Shown here: positions 16,004 to 25,524 of the stretch, piece by piece
Layout: each line of letters starts with the position of its first letter
How positions within the stretch are numbered: position 1 is the first letter of the stretch
Translations under genes and position numbers: made by a program
Origin: Collimonas sp. OK307
Lineage (GTDB): Bacteria; Pseudomonadota; Gammaproteobacteria; Burkholderiales; Burkholderiaceae_D
Length of the DNA stretch: 64,000 nucleotides
Assembly: GCF_900113705.1 (NCBI RefSeq)
Contig: NZ_FOQI01000001.1
Coordinates: 682,001 to 746,000 of the forward strand
Reading direction: 5' to 3'
The notes under the pieces: model-generated
Told to the model about the DNA's origin: nothing
Databases searched by the model: none
The model's input: only the letters and a program-made list of their open reading frames with translations

Positions 16004-17239
16004 CTAAGCAACGCTTATTTTTGTGGTTTCGATCACGTTGCGCGCATAACCCGCAGGATTCCAGGTGGCTTCAAGCGGCTGGATTTCACCACTCTGCGCG
16101 GTCGCCCTTACCATCAGCTGCAACTCTCCCTTGCGCGACGGCGTGATGCCGAAGCGCCATTCGCGGAACGAGTATTTTCCGAGATCTTTACCTAGCACTG
16201 CACTCTTCCATGTCTGGCCGCCGTCAGCTGAAATATCGACGGTCTTGATGCCGCTGCCGCCATCGAACGCAATTCCTTTCAGTTCGATCCGACGCCCGGC
16301 GTGGACCACCGAGCCGTCGTGCAAGCTGGTGATAAAGGAACGTGTCTTCAAACGCGAAATCGGCCGTGTTTTCCCTGGCGCGGTTCCGGGCGCCACACAC
16401 ATGCAATCGTTGTCGGGTACCCGGTACGCCGTCGCCATGAAGAAACCGTCATAGACGCGGTCGAGAACTTCGATTTCATTCAGATGCTTGACCCAATATG
16501 TGCCGAAATAACCAGGTACGATCAGCTTGATCGGATAGCCGTTCAAGAAAGGAATATCGGCGCCGTTCATGGACCAGGCGATGATCGGTTCGCCGCTGAG
16601 GGCGTGATCGATATCGAGCGCCTTGATGAAATCCGGCGTGGTCGGTAGTACTGGCTGATCCAGTCCGTTGAAGCTCACTTGTTTAGCATCGGCCAGCACG
16701 CCGGCATGCTCCAGCACCGCCTTCAACGGCACGCCGACCCAGCGCGCATTCCCCATCGAGCCGTTACCGAGCTGGGCGCCGAATACACGCGGTGTCGAAA
16801 ATGCGCGGCTGTTGCCGGAACACTGGTTGACCGCGACCACTTCTACCGCTGGCGCAATCGCCTTCAGTTCAGTCAGTGACAATGACAGTTCGCGCGTGAC
16901 CCGGCCGCTGATCTTCAAGCGATAGGTTCTTACATCAATCGAGGTCGGGATATTGGCCAGGTGGTAGCGCACGAAAAATGCATCGTTGGCGGTAAGCGGC
17001 CCTTCGTTGAACACGCTGAAAGGCGTTTCGAGATGCGGCGGACGCGTTGTGATCCGCATCAACGGGCGTTTTTGCGGATAGGCGATCAGGTCTCGCTCGC
17101 CGTTGTCCACCGGTATGCTGGTGGTGGCGGCGGCCGCAACGCTGTGCAACGGCGCCAGCGCCAGTGAGCCGGCAGCTAGCCCGGCATGCTGCAAAAATTT
17201 GCGACGGCTGGATGTAGCATTGCCTTCGTCGGATTTCAT
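16004..17239 (-). CDS. Periplasmic molybdopterin sulfite oxidase-like enzyme (SorA-like)
   Basis: 411 residues. A twin-arginine signal (SRRKFLQHAGLAAGSLALA, residues ~11-29) sends the folded protein to the periplasm. The molybdopterin domain carries the Mo-ligand cysteine C140 in VNQCSGNSRA; the C-terminal ~110 residues form the Mo-co dimerisation domain (IELKGIAFDGGSGIKTVDISADGGQTW). Start at 17239 (MKSDEGN) chosen because GGGAGA precedes it; the longer frame to 17263 lacks this. With the adjacent cytochrome it forms a SorAB-type sulfite dehydrogenase, oxidising sulfite to sulfate; substrate is inferred from the family. Confidence 0.87.
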   Translation of the reverse strand: MKSDEGNATSSRRKFLQHAGLAAGSLALAPLHSVAAAATTSIPVDNGERDLIAYPQKRPLMRITTRPPHLETPFSVFNEGPLTANDAFFVRYHLANIPTSIDVRTYRLKISGRVTRELSLSLTELKAIAPAVEVVAVNQCSGNSRAFSTPRVFGAQLGNGSMGNARWVGVPLKAVLEHAGVLADAKQVSFNGLDQPVLPTTPDFIKALDIDHALSGEPIIAWSMNGADIPFLNGYPIKLIVPGYFGTYWVKHLNEIEVLDRVYDGFFMATAYRVPDNDCMCVAPGTAPGKTRPISRLKTRSFITSLHDGSVVHAGRRIELKGIAFDGGSGIKTVDISADGGQTWKSAVLGKDLGKYSFREWRFGITPSRKGELQLMVRATAQSGEIQPLEATWNPAGYARNVIETTKISVA

Positions 17240-17397
17240 GGCTGTCTCCCGTGATATCAACATTGTTGTAGTTGTGAGAGCTGACCTGCCATCAAAAATT
17301 GCTGCGGTGCGGCCGATTCAGCTCGTTTTTCATCCAATAATATGACAAGAACTTTAGTACGATAGCGCGGAGCCGTAAAGCAAATTGCAAAGCTGAT

Positions 17398-17420
17398 ATC
17401 TACCTACGCAGTAGGTAGAT
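17398..17420. promoter_or_regulatory. Perfect palindrome upstream of sorAB-like operon
   Basis: ATCTACCTAC-GCA-GTAGGTAGAT: 10-bp perfect arms with a 3-nt centre, about 160 bp upstream of the SorA-like start. No T-run follows, so it looks like an operator rather than a terminator. The binding factor is unknown. Confidence 0.55.
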
Positions 17421-17450
17421 CGTATCGAAAACAAATAGCTGCAAATAAAA

Positions 17451-17475
17451 ATGGAAGCCCGCGGCTTCCATTTTT
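17451..17475. terminator. Rho-independent terminator after the FecA-like receptor
   Basis: ATGGAAGCC / GGCTTCCAT stem (9 bp, 17451-17471) flanked by A-run on the left and T-run on the right, so it can work in both directions. It lies 25 bp past the stop of the minus-strand receptor gene. Confidence 0.8.
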
Positions 17476-17500
17476 GGTCCTGCACTACACTCTCCGGATA

Positions 17501-19618
17501 TCAGAAAGCAATACGTCCCTGCACGTAAACCATGCGCGGCGCGCCAACCAGCTTGCCGATATTCGAATCGGTAGTGCGTGTGAAATAACGCTTGCCGGTC
17601 AGATTATTGACACCAGCCAGCAACTCCGTCCCCTTCAAACCCGGCACTTTCCAGTTGACTTGCGCGTTCCAGGTACGGAAGCCGGGAATCTCGCCGTTGC
17701 CGCCATTCGCGCTTTCAGCGATGGTGTTGGCGTTATCGGCAAACTGCCGGCTTTGATGCGTGGTCGACAGATCGAAGCCCCAGGCGCCGATCGCATAACG
17801 GGCGCCGATGGTGTCGGTATTGCGCGAGTAGAACGGCACGTCGAGGCCGGCCGTCGGCCCGGATTTCTGCAGCGCGCGGGTGTAGGTGTAGTTTGCATAA
17901 AGATTCAGGCCGGCCAATACACCCGCCTTGTCAAAAGCATAGTCGACCGCCGTCTCGATACCGTCGTGACGGGTGGCGCCGATATTCTGGAACACTGCCG
18001 GCGAGCTGCCTGCTACCTGCTGGATCTGGTTGTCGAAACGGATGTCGAAAACGGTGATCTCGGCCGACAGCTGGCGGCTCTTCCAGCGCGCGCCGATTTC
18101 AGCGGTCTTCGCCAATTCCGGCACCAGCGGATTGCCGACGATGGCCGCATTCAGCTGGGTATTCTGGACCGGGCCGAACGAGGTGCTGTAATTGCTGAAC
18201 AGCGTCAGATTCCGGTTCAACAGATACGCCACACTGATCGAGGGCAGCGGCTTGTTGTTATCGATCGGGAATACCGGACCGTTGAGGACGTCGGTACGGG
18301 TCGATCGGATATGTTCGTAGCGGATGCCGGGCGTAATGCGCCAGTCGCCAAGTGAAATCTTGTCGTCGATGTAGACCGCATGGGCGCCGGTAAAGTTGTC
18401 GAAAGAGCTGGACAACGGCGTGGCGATCCCGGTTGCTACCGATGTGTTGTACACCAGGTCATTGCCGGTTTCACGGATATAGCGATAGCCGACCGTCACA
18501 TCGTTGATGCTGCCGCCAAGATTGAAGCGTTGGGTATAGCGTGGCTCGATCCCCAGCGTCTGGTAAGTGCGCGGCTGATGGCCGAGGACTTTCCCGTTGA
18601 TCAGCGTACTTTGACGGAAGCTCTCGTTGTAATAAGTGCGGATCTCGAATTCCTGGGTATCGGAAATCGTATTCAGGTAACCGATGTCGGCGCCCTTGCG
18701 GGTACCGCTCCAGAAGTCGGTGGGCCGGGTGTTCTGGAACGGGTTGGCCGCGTATTGCACGGTGGTCAAGCCGCCCGGCGTCTGCGAGCGCACATCGTAG
18801 TACGACAGCTTGCCGTAGATCTCGGAACCCGGGGTCAGCTGGTAGCGGTATTTCAAGGCAAAATCGTTGACCGTTTCACCGCTGTTGGCGCGCCAGCCGG
18901 AGCCGTCGACGCCGGAATACAGCACTGCCAGGCCAAGACCGTTGTCCAGCTGGCTGCCGACGAAGGCGCTGTACTGGCGATTGGCGCCGCCGGCCTCGGT
19001 GCAGTTGTTGGTGCGCACGGTGGCGTCGCCATTGAAACCCGGCTCGGTCGGAATCGAGCGGGTCTTGAAATTGATGATGCCGCCGACGTTCTGCGGGCCG
19101 AACCGGACCGAGCCGGCGCCGCGTACGACGTCAATCGATTCGATGTTGTTCAGGCTGACCGGCGCAAAGGACAGCTGCGGCTGGCCATACGGTGCGACCG
19201 CCAGCGGAATACCGTCGAGCAGTACCGTGGAGCGTGGCGAGAAACGCCCTGCCAGCCCGCGCACGCCGATATTCAGCGAGACGGAACTGCCGGCAGAACT
19301 GGAGTTGTCGCTCACCTGTACGCCAGGGATACGGCGCATCACGTCGCCGATACTGGAAGCACCGGAATCCTCGATATCTTCTTTCTTGATCACGGTACGC
19401 GCACCGGGATAGCGCTTTACGCTGTTTTGCAGACCTGTGCCTAACCAGTCGCCGCTGACCTGGATAGATTCCAGCGCATGCTCTTCTGCGGCAGCAGCGT
19501 CGATTTGCTGTGCGTGCAGCGTCGCCGGCACAGTAAATACAGCCAGCGCCAGGGTGACGGCAGCAGAGCATTTCAAGCGCGGGGTGGTCAAAGGCTGGGG
19601 AAATTCGAGGACTGCCAT
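17501..19618 (-). CDS. TonB-dependent outer-membrane receptor, FecA-like (ferric siderophore/citrate type)
   Basis: 705 residues from the ATG at 19618, which has AGGAG upstream; the longer start at 19642 lies before that site. Signal peptide (residues ~18-37), then a plug domain with QVSGDWLG, TVIKKEDIEDSGASSIGDVMRRIPGVQV and PYGQPQLSFAPVSLNNIESIDVVRGAGSVRFGPQNVGGIINF, the last block being characteristic of FecA. The beta barrel ends in aromatic F (QGRIAF). No FecI/FecR-type sigma factor pair is adjacent and no N-terminal signalling domain is evident. A Fur box lies 120 bp upstream, so expression should be iron-repressed. Confidence 0.88.
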   Translation of the reverse strand: MAVLEFPQPLTTPRLKCSAAVTLALAVFTVPATLHAQQIDAAAAEEHALESIQVSGDWLGTGLQNSVKRYPGARTVIKKEDIEDSGASSIGDVMRRIPGVQVSDNSSSAGSSVSLNIGVRGLAGRFSPRSTVLLDGIPLAVAPYGQPQLSFAPVSLNNIESIDVVRGAGSVRFGPQNVGGIINFKTRSIPTEPGFNGDATVRTNNCTEAGGANRQYSAFVGSQLDNGLGLAVLYSGVDGSGWRANSGETVNDFALKYRYQLTPGSEIYGKLSYYDVRSQTPGGLTTVQYAANPFQNTRPTDFWSGTRKGADIGYLNTISDTQEFEIRTYYNESFRQSTLINGKVLGHQPRTYQTLGIEPRYTQRFNLGGSINDVTVGYRYIRETGNDLVYNTSVATGIATPLSSSFDNFTGAHAVYIDDKISLGDWRITPGIRYEHIRSTRTDVLNGPVFPIDNNKPLPSISVAYLLNRNLTLFSNYSTSFGPVQNTQLNAAIVGNPLVPELAKTAEIGARWKSRQLSAEITVFDIRFDNQIQQVAGSSPAVFQNIGATRHDGIETAVDYAFDKAGVLAGLNLYANYTYTRALQKSGPTAGLDVPFYSRNTDTIGARYAIGAWGFDLSTTHQSRQFADNANTIAESANGGNGEIPGFRTWNAQVNWKVPGLKGTELLAGVNNLTGKRYFTRTTDSNIGKLVGAPRMVYVQGRIAF

Positions 19619-19739
19619 GCGGTTTATTCTCCTGATACGCAATTCATGTTCGCACTGGCTGTTCTATTGCTACGCGACATGGTCGGGAACGGGAGATACT
19701 GGCTGGCGGTGGGTCGGTCGGTTACGATAAGTTACAAAT

Positions 19740-19758
19740 AGTAATGATTCTCATTATT
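19740..19758 (-). promoter_or_regulatory. Fur box upstream of the FecA-like receptor
   Basis: AGTAATGATTCTCATTATT. It matches the 19-bp Fur consensus GATAATGATAATCATTATC in both seven-base arms (TAATGAT and TCATTAT). Confidence 0.8.
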
Positions 19759-19942
19759 AGCGTCAACACAAACCCTGAAAATGTTGTTTTTTCGATTTCG
19801 CCGATGCAGTTCGTTACCGGGCAGCACGGGCAATACAGTTGCATTGCAAATAGCAGCGGCAACCCCTATGATCTGAGCGTATCGGCAAGGCATATGCCTA
19901 TCTGCGCGACCTGTTGAAATTTAATCCAGGGGGAAACGGAAA

Positions 19943-20368
19943 ATGAAAACCATACTGACACTAGTCACCGCCGTGCTACTGGCATCCACCACGCCCTCCT
20001 TCGCCGCAGATCAGCAAGCCGAACTCATAAAGCAAGCTCAAGCCGCAGCTACCAGCTGGGTGTCGCTAACCGATGCCGGCAAGTATGGCGAGAGCTGGGA
20101 ACGCGCAGGCACATTCTTTAAGACCGGCATCGCAAAAAACACGTGGGAAACCGGCATCCGTTCGTTAAGGGCGCCGCTGGGCTCAGTCAAGGCACGTGAG
20201 CTCAAGAGCACGGAATATGCGACTACCCTGCCCGGCGCACCCGATGGCGAATACGTGGTGATCCAGTACGAAACACAGTTCGAAAACAAAAAATCCGCGG
20301 TTGAAACCATCACGCCGATGCGTGAAAAAGACGGCAGCTGGAAAGTTTCAGGCTACTTCATCCGTTAA
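19943..20368 (+). CDS. Periplasmic DUF4019-domain protein
   Basis: 141 residues with a clear signal peptide (cleavage after SFAAD, residue ~22). The body matches the DUF4019 pattern: AATSWVSLTDAGKYGESWERAGTFFK, then VKARELKSTEYATTLPGAPDGEYVVIQYETQFENKKSAVETITPMRE and a final DGSWKVSGYFIR. Function unknown; members are small secreted proteins. GGGGGAAA-type ribosome-binding site lies 8 bp before the ATG. It stands alone, divergent from the Fur-regulated receptor. Confidence 0.85.
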   Translation: MKTILTLVTAVLLASTTPSFAADQQAELIKQAQAAATSWVSLTDAGKYGESWERAGTFFKTGIAKNTWETGIRSLRAPLGSVKARELKSTEYATTLPGAPDGEYVVIQYETQFENKKSAVETITPMREKDGSWKVSGYFIR

Positions 20369-20807
20369 CGGAAATAGCTGGAGATAGAAAAAGCGAAGTA
20401 TGGAAGTAGTGGGAGATGCAGATGGGGCAAACCAGAAGAAACAGTGATCGACAGAGTTGCGGCCGTGGCGGCTCAGCTTATAACCCCAGGATCCGAAAGC
20501 CACCTCGTGAGGGCCTCGAAATCTCTTAATACAGGGCGCCTTGTGGGCAAATCTGGACATAACCAGAATTCTTTCGCGCAGATGACAGCGTAGAGCCGTC
20601 TGTGCGCCGACTGAATATCATTGAATGTTATTCAGCGTAATTCTTCGTAAGACCGGTATTGTCGGCAGCGACAAATACCATATCTCCAATGCAGACAGTG
20701 TTACAAGAATGGAATATGATGTCCACTCACAAATTCGTATGCACCATAGCAGTTTGTTATATAGCCTCAGGTGCGCACGAGACAGCACTCTGCATTGACA
20801 TAAGACC
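20369..20807. other. Gene-free region between DUF4019 and LysR genes
   Basis: About 440 bases without a credible gene. A weak hairpin is possible around 20577-20609 (GCGCAGA with TCTGTGCGC), and GTGCGCAC (20771-20778) is a short palindrome 30 bp upstream of the LysR start. Nothing else noticed. Confidence 0.3.
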
Positions 20808-21710
20808 ATGATCCGTTTCAGACAAATCGAAGCCTTCCGCTCACTCATGATTTCCGGCACCAGCGTGTCTGCCGCCCGCCGCATGCATGTAACCCAACCG
20901 GCAATCAGCAGGCTGATTGCCGATTTAGAGGCGGACCTCGGTTTCCGTCTGTTCAACCGCGCCAAAGGCCGCCTGGAACCGACCAACGCCGGCGTGCGCT
21001 TTTATAAAGCGGTCGAAGAAAATTTCCTGGGACTGGAACGGCTGATGCAAGTGGCCGGCAACATTCGCCATGAAGCGCCGGAAGGTCTCACCATTGCCTG
21101 CCTGCCGGTGTTATCCACCACTTTGCTGCCGGAGATATTGCAGCGTTTCTTTAAACAGCATCCGGATGTCTCGGTCAAGATCGATAGCTGCACCGTGCCC
21201 GAGATCCTGGTCAGCCTGCAAGATCTCAAGGTCGACATGGCGTTGAGCCTGGCGTTTCCGCCATTTGCCGGCATCGAGGTGGAACCGATCATGGAGGCAA
21301 CCGTATTGTGTGCCATGCTGGCGACTCACCCGCTGGCGCAAAAAGAAATCATCGTGCCCGAAGATCTTGACGGTGAAAACGTGATCGGCTGGATGCCCAA
21401 CAGCGCGCAGTCGTATGACCGTGAATTATCGACGTTGAAATCATCCCAGATCCGCCCCAACTACACGATTCAGACGCATACCTCGCACACCCGTTACGCC
21501 ATGGTTGCGAATGGTTTCGGCGTGGCTATCGTGGAGCCGTTTGCAGCCAAGATCTGGCGTCCTCACGGCGTCATCACGCGCCCGTTCAAGGCCGACATCA
21601 ATTACAAATACGTACTCGCCTACCCAAGCGGTGGCATCCGCTCGGAACTGGCGCACGACCTGCGTGAAGCGGCTTTGCACGTTGCGAAGAATTATAGTTT
21701 TGGTTTGTAG
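20808..21710 (+). CDS. LysR-family transcriptional regulator
   Basis: 300 residues. N-terminal winged helix with FRSLMISGTSVSAARRMHVTQPAISRLIADLEADLGFRLFNRAKGRLEPTNAG is a standard LysR DNA-binding domain; the remainder is a type-2 periplasmic-binding-like effector domain. The group resembles OccR/NocR-type opine regulators, but the effector cannot be named. No divergent metabolic gene lies next to it, so its target is unknown. Confidence 0.88.
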   Translation: MIRFRQIEAFRSLMISGTSVSAARRMHVTQPAISRLIADLEADLGFRLFNRAKGRLEPTNAGVRFYKAVEENFLGLERLMQVAGNIRHEAPEGLTIACLPVLSTTLLPEILQRFFKQHPDVSVKIDSCTVPEILVSLQDLKVDMALSLAFPPFAGIEVEPIMEATVLCAMLATHPLAQKEIIVPEDLDGENVIGWMPNSAQSYDRELSTLKSSQIRPNYTIQTHTSHTRYAMVANGFGVAIVEPFAAKIWRPHGVITRPFKADINYKYVLAYPSGGIRSELAHDLREAALHVAKNYSFGL

Positions 21711-21849
21711 TACACGTCACGGCCACGGAGATAGGCGATTCACTTGTCGGCGGTTTGTTTCTTAGCGTTTTTACTGCTTCTGCTCCGTGGTCCACTAAGC
21801 GGGGTCAGAGTGAAGTTCGGATTGCTTGTCGCATATGCCGTATGCCGAG

Positions 21850-23379
21850 CTAACTCGCAGGCAAGACGATGGTTGCCACCAGCCCGCCATCGACGTGGTT
21901 GTGCAACTGCAGCTCGCCGCCATGCGCTTGCACGATATTACGTGCGATACCCAAGCCCAGTCCCATGCCGCCGGCGTTCTGGTCGCGGCCATGTTCCAGC
22001 CGGGTGTATGGATCAAACAAGCTATGCAAGGCTTCTTGGGGTACGCCGGGGCCGTGATCGCGGATCTGGATCTGGATTTCGTTGCCTGACTCGCCGGTAA
22101 TCGCAGTGACCGCGATTTTGACTTTTTCACCGTAGTGCAAGGCATTGTCGAACAAGTTGCCGATAGCGCGCTTGAGCGCCAGCGGCTTTGCCATCACCGT
22201 CAACCCCGACTCGCTGAACGCCACCTCATGCCCTGCCATGCGGGCGTCGCGGATCATGCGCAAGATCAGCGCGTCAAGCTTTACCTCGGTACGGTTTTCA
22301 TGGATATCGCTGTCCTTGACCGATTGCAAAGCGCCTTTCACCATCATGTCGAGCTCGTCCAGGTCTTCATGGAATTCACTGCGCAGCTCCTCGTCGTCCA
22401 GCAATTCGGTACGCAACTTCAGGCGCGTGATCGGCGTGCGCAAATCATGCGAGATGGAGACGAACAAACGCTCGCGGTCATCCAGGTAACGCTTGATGCG
22501 CTCGCGCATGGCACGGAAAGCACGCGCGGTCTTGATAAATTCGCGGCTGCCGGTTTCGGGTAGTTCGGGAGCGGTCTCGCCTTTGCCGAATGCTTCGGCG
22601 GCATCCGATAGCGCCGCCAGTGGCCGCGTGGTCCAACGCACCACCAGGATAGACAGCAATAGCACGGTGGCCAGCGACACGCCTTGCAACAGCAGGCGTT
22701 CCGGCGACAAGGGATTATCGCTATCGAGGAAATAAGGGTTAGGCATCAGGGCGGCCAGGTATAACCAGTTGCCGGGTTCAAGCTCGGTCTGGATTACCAG
22801 CACCGGTGCTGGATTCGGCTTGATCAGCAGCGTGTGCTGGACCCAGCTGTCTGGCAAATCCGCAACCTGCAGACCTTCGGGCGACACCATCAGATCGTCG
22901 GGCCAGGCAAACGCCAGCCGGAATCCGGGCAGGAAAGGTAAATCGGTTTTCAACGTCGCGCCGATATCGGTCAGCGCCATGTTGGCCAGGGGATTATCGG
23001 CAATCTTGTGGATGGTGACGGGGCCGTCGTTGGTGTTCACAAAAAACCGGGTGCCGCCCATTTCACGTAATTGCTGGATCAGGATCGGCCGATAATTTGC
23101 CGGCAAGCTCATGAAAAAACGGATCGCGCTGGCCGCAGTGTGGGCCAGATGCTGGGCTGCGGTCTTGGTTTCGATTTCCGCCTTGCTGCGTAGCTGCGCA
23201 GACCAGATCAAGCCGCCGGCCAATTGCGTCACCAGCACGCCGAACACCATGACTACCGAGAGCCGCCCCAGCAACGTATGCGGCAACAGCCAGGACAGCA
23301 GTTGGTTATACCATGCTGACCAGCTACGCCTGGGCACCGCTTCAGATTTGCGCAGCGGCCACATCGGCAGAGAATACAT
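21850..23379 (-). CDS. Sensor histidine kinase (EnvZ/GtrS-like), partner of the adjacent OmpR-type regulator
   Basis: 509 residues. TM1 at ~38-58, a periplasmic sensor region of ~170 residues, TM2 at ~231-249, HAMP, then the H box VSISHDLRTPITRL with phospho-acceptor H311, an N box (LFDNALHYG), G1 (DHGPGVP) and G2 (GMGLGLGIARNI). The start overlaps the response-regulator stop by 38 bp; ATG 23364 is an alternative. Third gene of an operon that opens with a sugar-binding protein, like the glucose-sensing GltR-GtrS region of Pseudomonas, which suggests that the binding protein presents ligand to this sensor (inference). Confidence 0.9.
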   Translation of the reverse strand: MYSLPMWPLRKSEAVPRRSWSAWYNQLLSWLLPHTLLGRLSVVMVFGVLVTQLAGGLIWSAQLRSKAEIETKTAAQHLAHTAASAIRFFMSLPANYRPILIQQLREMGGTRFFVNTNDGPVTIHKIADNPLANMALTDIGATLKTDLPFLPGFRLAFAWPDDLMVSPEGLQVADLPDSWVQHTLLIKPNPAPVLVIQTELEPGNWLYLAALMPNPYFLDSDNPLSPERLLLQGVSLATVLLLSILVVRWTTRPLAALSDAAEAFGKGETAPELPETGSREFIKTARAFRAMRERIKRYLDDRERLFVSISHDLRTPITRLKLRTELLDDEELRSEFHEDLDELDMMVKGALQSVKDSDIHENRTEVKLDALILRMIRDARMAGHEVAFSESGLTVMAKPLALKRAIGNLFDNALHYGEKVKIAVTAITGESGNEIQIQIRDHGPGVPQEALHSLFDPYTRLEHGRDQNAGGMGLGLGIARNIVQAHGGELQLHNHVDGGLVATIVLPAS

Positions 23380-24052
23380 AGCCGGCGCCGCGCACCGTCT
23401 TGATCAGATGCGGGTCCTTGCCGCCGTCGTTCAGGCGCAAACGTAATTTGCTGATCTGCACATCCAGCGAACGGTCCAGCGGCCCGACATCGCGGCCGCG
23501 GGTTTCTTCGCACAGCACACCGCGATCGAGTACGTCGCCCGGATGCTCGACAAAGTATTTCAGCAATTGATAATCAAGGCCGGTAAGCGCCACCAGCTGG
23601 CCGTCCGGATCGCTCAGGGTGCGCTCTACGGTATCCAGCGTAAAGCCGACAAAACGGTAATAGCGCGGCGCGACGGCGCTGTCTATGCCGGTGCGGCGAT
23701 GGATGGCTTTGATCCGCGCCAGCAGTTCACGCGGGCTGTAAGGCTTGGCGATATAGTCGTCGGCGCCAAGCTCCAGGCCGACCACCCGGTCGGTCTCATC
23801 GGAACTGGCGGTGAGCATGATGATCGGTACGTTGGAACGGCGACGGACCGTTTTGCACAAGGCAAAACCGTCGGTATCCGGCAGCATCACATCCAGGATC
23901 ACCAGCGACAGCTCTTCCGCGTAGCGCTGGAACTCGGCCAGGAACGCTTCACCGTTGTGCGCCAGGCGCACTTCATACTGATTTTTTTCCAGATAGGCTT
24001 TTAACAGCGTCCGGGTTTTCTGGTCGTCGTCGACGATCAATATCTTGCGCAT
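23342..24052 (-). CDS. OmpR-family response regulator
   Basis: 236 residues. Receiver domain with acidic pocket DDD (8-10), phospho-acceptor D54 in VILDVMLPDTDG, T in MLTASSDE and K in IAKPYSPREL; then a winged-helix DNA-binding domain ending SLDVQISKLRLRLNDGGKDPHLIKTVRGAGYVF. The start codon shares one base with the stop of the binding-protein gene (TAATG), implying translational coupling. The phased GTAA repeats in the upstream control region are good candidates for its binding sites. Confidence 0.92.
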   Translation of the reverse strand: MRKILIVDDDQKTRTLLKAYLEKNQYEVRLAHNGEAFLAEFQRYAEELSLVILDVMLPDTDGFALCKTVRRRSNVPIIMLTASSDETDRVVGLELGADDYIAKPYSPRELLARIKAIHRRTGIDSAVAPRYYRFVGFTLDTVERTLSDPDGQLVALTGLDYQLLKYFVEHPGDVLDRGVLCEETRGRDVGPLDRSLDVQISKLRLRLNDGGKDPHLIKTVRGAGYVFSADVAAAQI

Positions 24053-25422
24053 TATTCCTGCTTTCCTGTTTTCGACAATGACCGGGCGATGTTGGTCAAC
24101 TTACGCTGAATATCGCTCTCGCTCATCTTGTCGTCCATGAAATAACGATGCACTTCAGCCACGATAGCGTCTTTCGCGGTTTCGTCTGCGGCCATGCGGT
24201 GCACCAGGCTTGGCGCCTGGAATGCACCGCCCTTGGTGAACGCGTTCCATGAGGCGCGCGCGCAGCTATCCATTTTCGACAAATCCGGGGAGCGCCACAC
24301 CGGAATCGCACCCTTAGCCTGATTGTAAGCGGTTTGCACCGGCTGCGACATGATCAGCTGCGCCAGTTTTTCCTGCGCCGGCTGATGCGAATAATCGCCG
24401 GCGAACATGGCCAGTGTGTCGACGCTGTACAAATGATAGTCTGCAGTGCCTGGCACCGCGACGCAAGAAAAATCCCGATCGGTAGTCAAACCCCAGGCCA
24501 GCAGCTCGCCCTTGGCCCAATCTCCCATGACAAACATGGCGGCATCGCCGTCGGCCAGCTGCCGTGTCATGTCCGGCCACGGGCGCTCTCTGAGAGGCGC
24601 CGGCATCCATTCCTTGAGCGCCCGCAGGCGCTTCAACGCATGGATCATGCGGGCGTCGCCAAACGCGCCGGGATTCAAATCGACGAACAGGGAGCGATAA
24701 TAAGCCGGGCCGCTTTCCGCCAGCACCAGCGTTTCAAACAAGGTAGCGACTTGCCAGGCCTCGCTGCTTTGCGCCAGCGGGGTAATGCCGGCATGTTTGA
24801 GTTTGTCTGCCACCCGGTCGAATTCAGCCCAGGTCTTGGGCGCCGCCAAACCGAGCCGGTCGAAAATCTTCTTGTTATAGAACAGATTGTTGATGCGGTG
24901 TATGCCCAGCGGCACCGCCACCACATGGCCGCGGTTATGCACCAGCGACCACACCGTGGGAAACAACAGTTTTTGCCAGTTGCCCGGAGTGGCGACATCG
25001 TCCAGTTCCAGCAACAAGCCGAGATCGGCCCACTCGCCAAACACAATCCCGTTAAGCTGGGTGGCTTCAGGCGCTTTACCTGCCAGCACCATACTCTTGA
25101 GTACCTTGCTGGCGCCAAGGCCGGCCCCACCAGGAATGGCCAGGTCACGCCACTGAATATTTTCTTCGGCCAGTTTGCTGCTCAACACGTCTACCGCCTT
25201 GCGCTCGCCGGCGGAAGTCCACCAATGCACCACCTGCAATGCCGCTGCCGGTTGATTGGCGACGGCGGCCGGCGCTATAGTGGCGGCATCGGCCATACCG
25301 ATCGTGTATTTGAATAGGTAAAGTATTGCCAGGAGTACTGTCAGAAGTACGATCGAACTACGAGATCTTGTAACCCGGGTTTTCGCGTCTCCCCTGTCAT
25401 CCGCGTGTCGCTTATCAATCAT
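24052..25422 (-). CDS. Extracellular sugar-binding protein (GltB/ABC family 1) encoded with a two-component system
   Basis: 456 residues. A hydrophobic segment at ~23-45 follows a 22-residue charged leader and may be a signal peptide or a membrane anchor. The mature part matches family-1 carbohydrate-binding proteins of the glucose/mannose type: LQVVHWWTSAGERKAVDVL, PEATQLNGIVFGEWADLGLLLELDDVA, HRINNLFYNKKIFDRLGL and MFVMGDWAKGE. No permease or ATPase is in its operon; instead it is coupled to a response regulator and sensor kinase. It may act as a sensing co-receptor, or may share the permease of the divergent transporter. Confidence 0.85.
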   Translation of the reverse strand: MIDKRHADDRGDAKTRVTRSRSSIVLLTVLLAILYLFKYTIGMADAATIAPAAVANQPAAALQVVHWWTSAGERKAVDVLSSKLAEENIQWRDLAIPGGAGLGASKVLKSMVLAGKAPEATQLNGIVFGEWADLGLLLELDDVATPGNWQKLLFPTVWSLVHNRGHVVAVPLGIHRINNLFYNKKIFDRLGLAAPKTWAEFDRVADKLKHAGITPLAQSSEAWQVATLFETLVLAESGPAYYRSLFVDLNPGAFGDARMIHALKRLRALKEWMPAPLRERPWPDMTRQLADGDAAMFVMGDWAKGELLAWGLTTDRDFSCVAVPGTADYHLYSVDTLAMFAGDYSHQPAQEKLAQLIMSQPVQTAYNQAKGAIPVWRSPDLSKMDSCARASWNAFTKGGAFQAPSLVHRMAADETAKDAIVAEVHRYFMDDKMSESDIQRKLTNIARSLSKTGKQE

Positions 25423-25524
25423 CTAGCGCCTTGTTGATATTCTTATAAATGCTTGTTCCATCTCCCACATCGCGTGTGACTATAGCGCAAGTCCGGTATA
25501 CAACGTTAACGCTTCTCTAGTTTT

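Noticed and set aside
17474-19444. Two long plus-strand reading frames (293 and 354 codons) opposite the FecA-like receptor
   Set aside because: They are antisense shadows of a clear TonB receptor, have no family-like sequence and no ribosome-binding sites.
24334-25317. 327-codon plus-strand frame opposite the binding-protein gene
   Set aside because: Antisense shadow of a sequence with strong family motifs.
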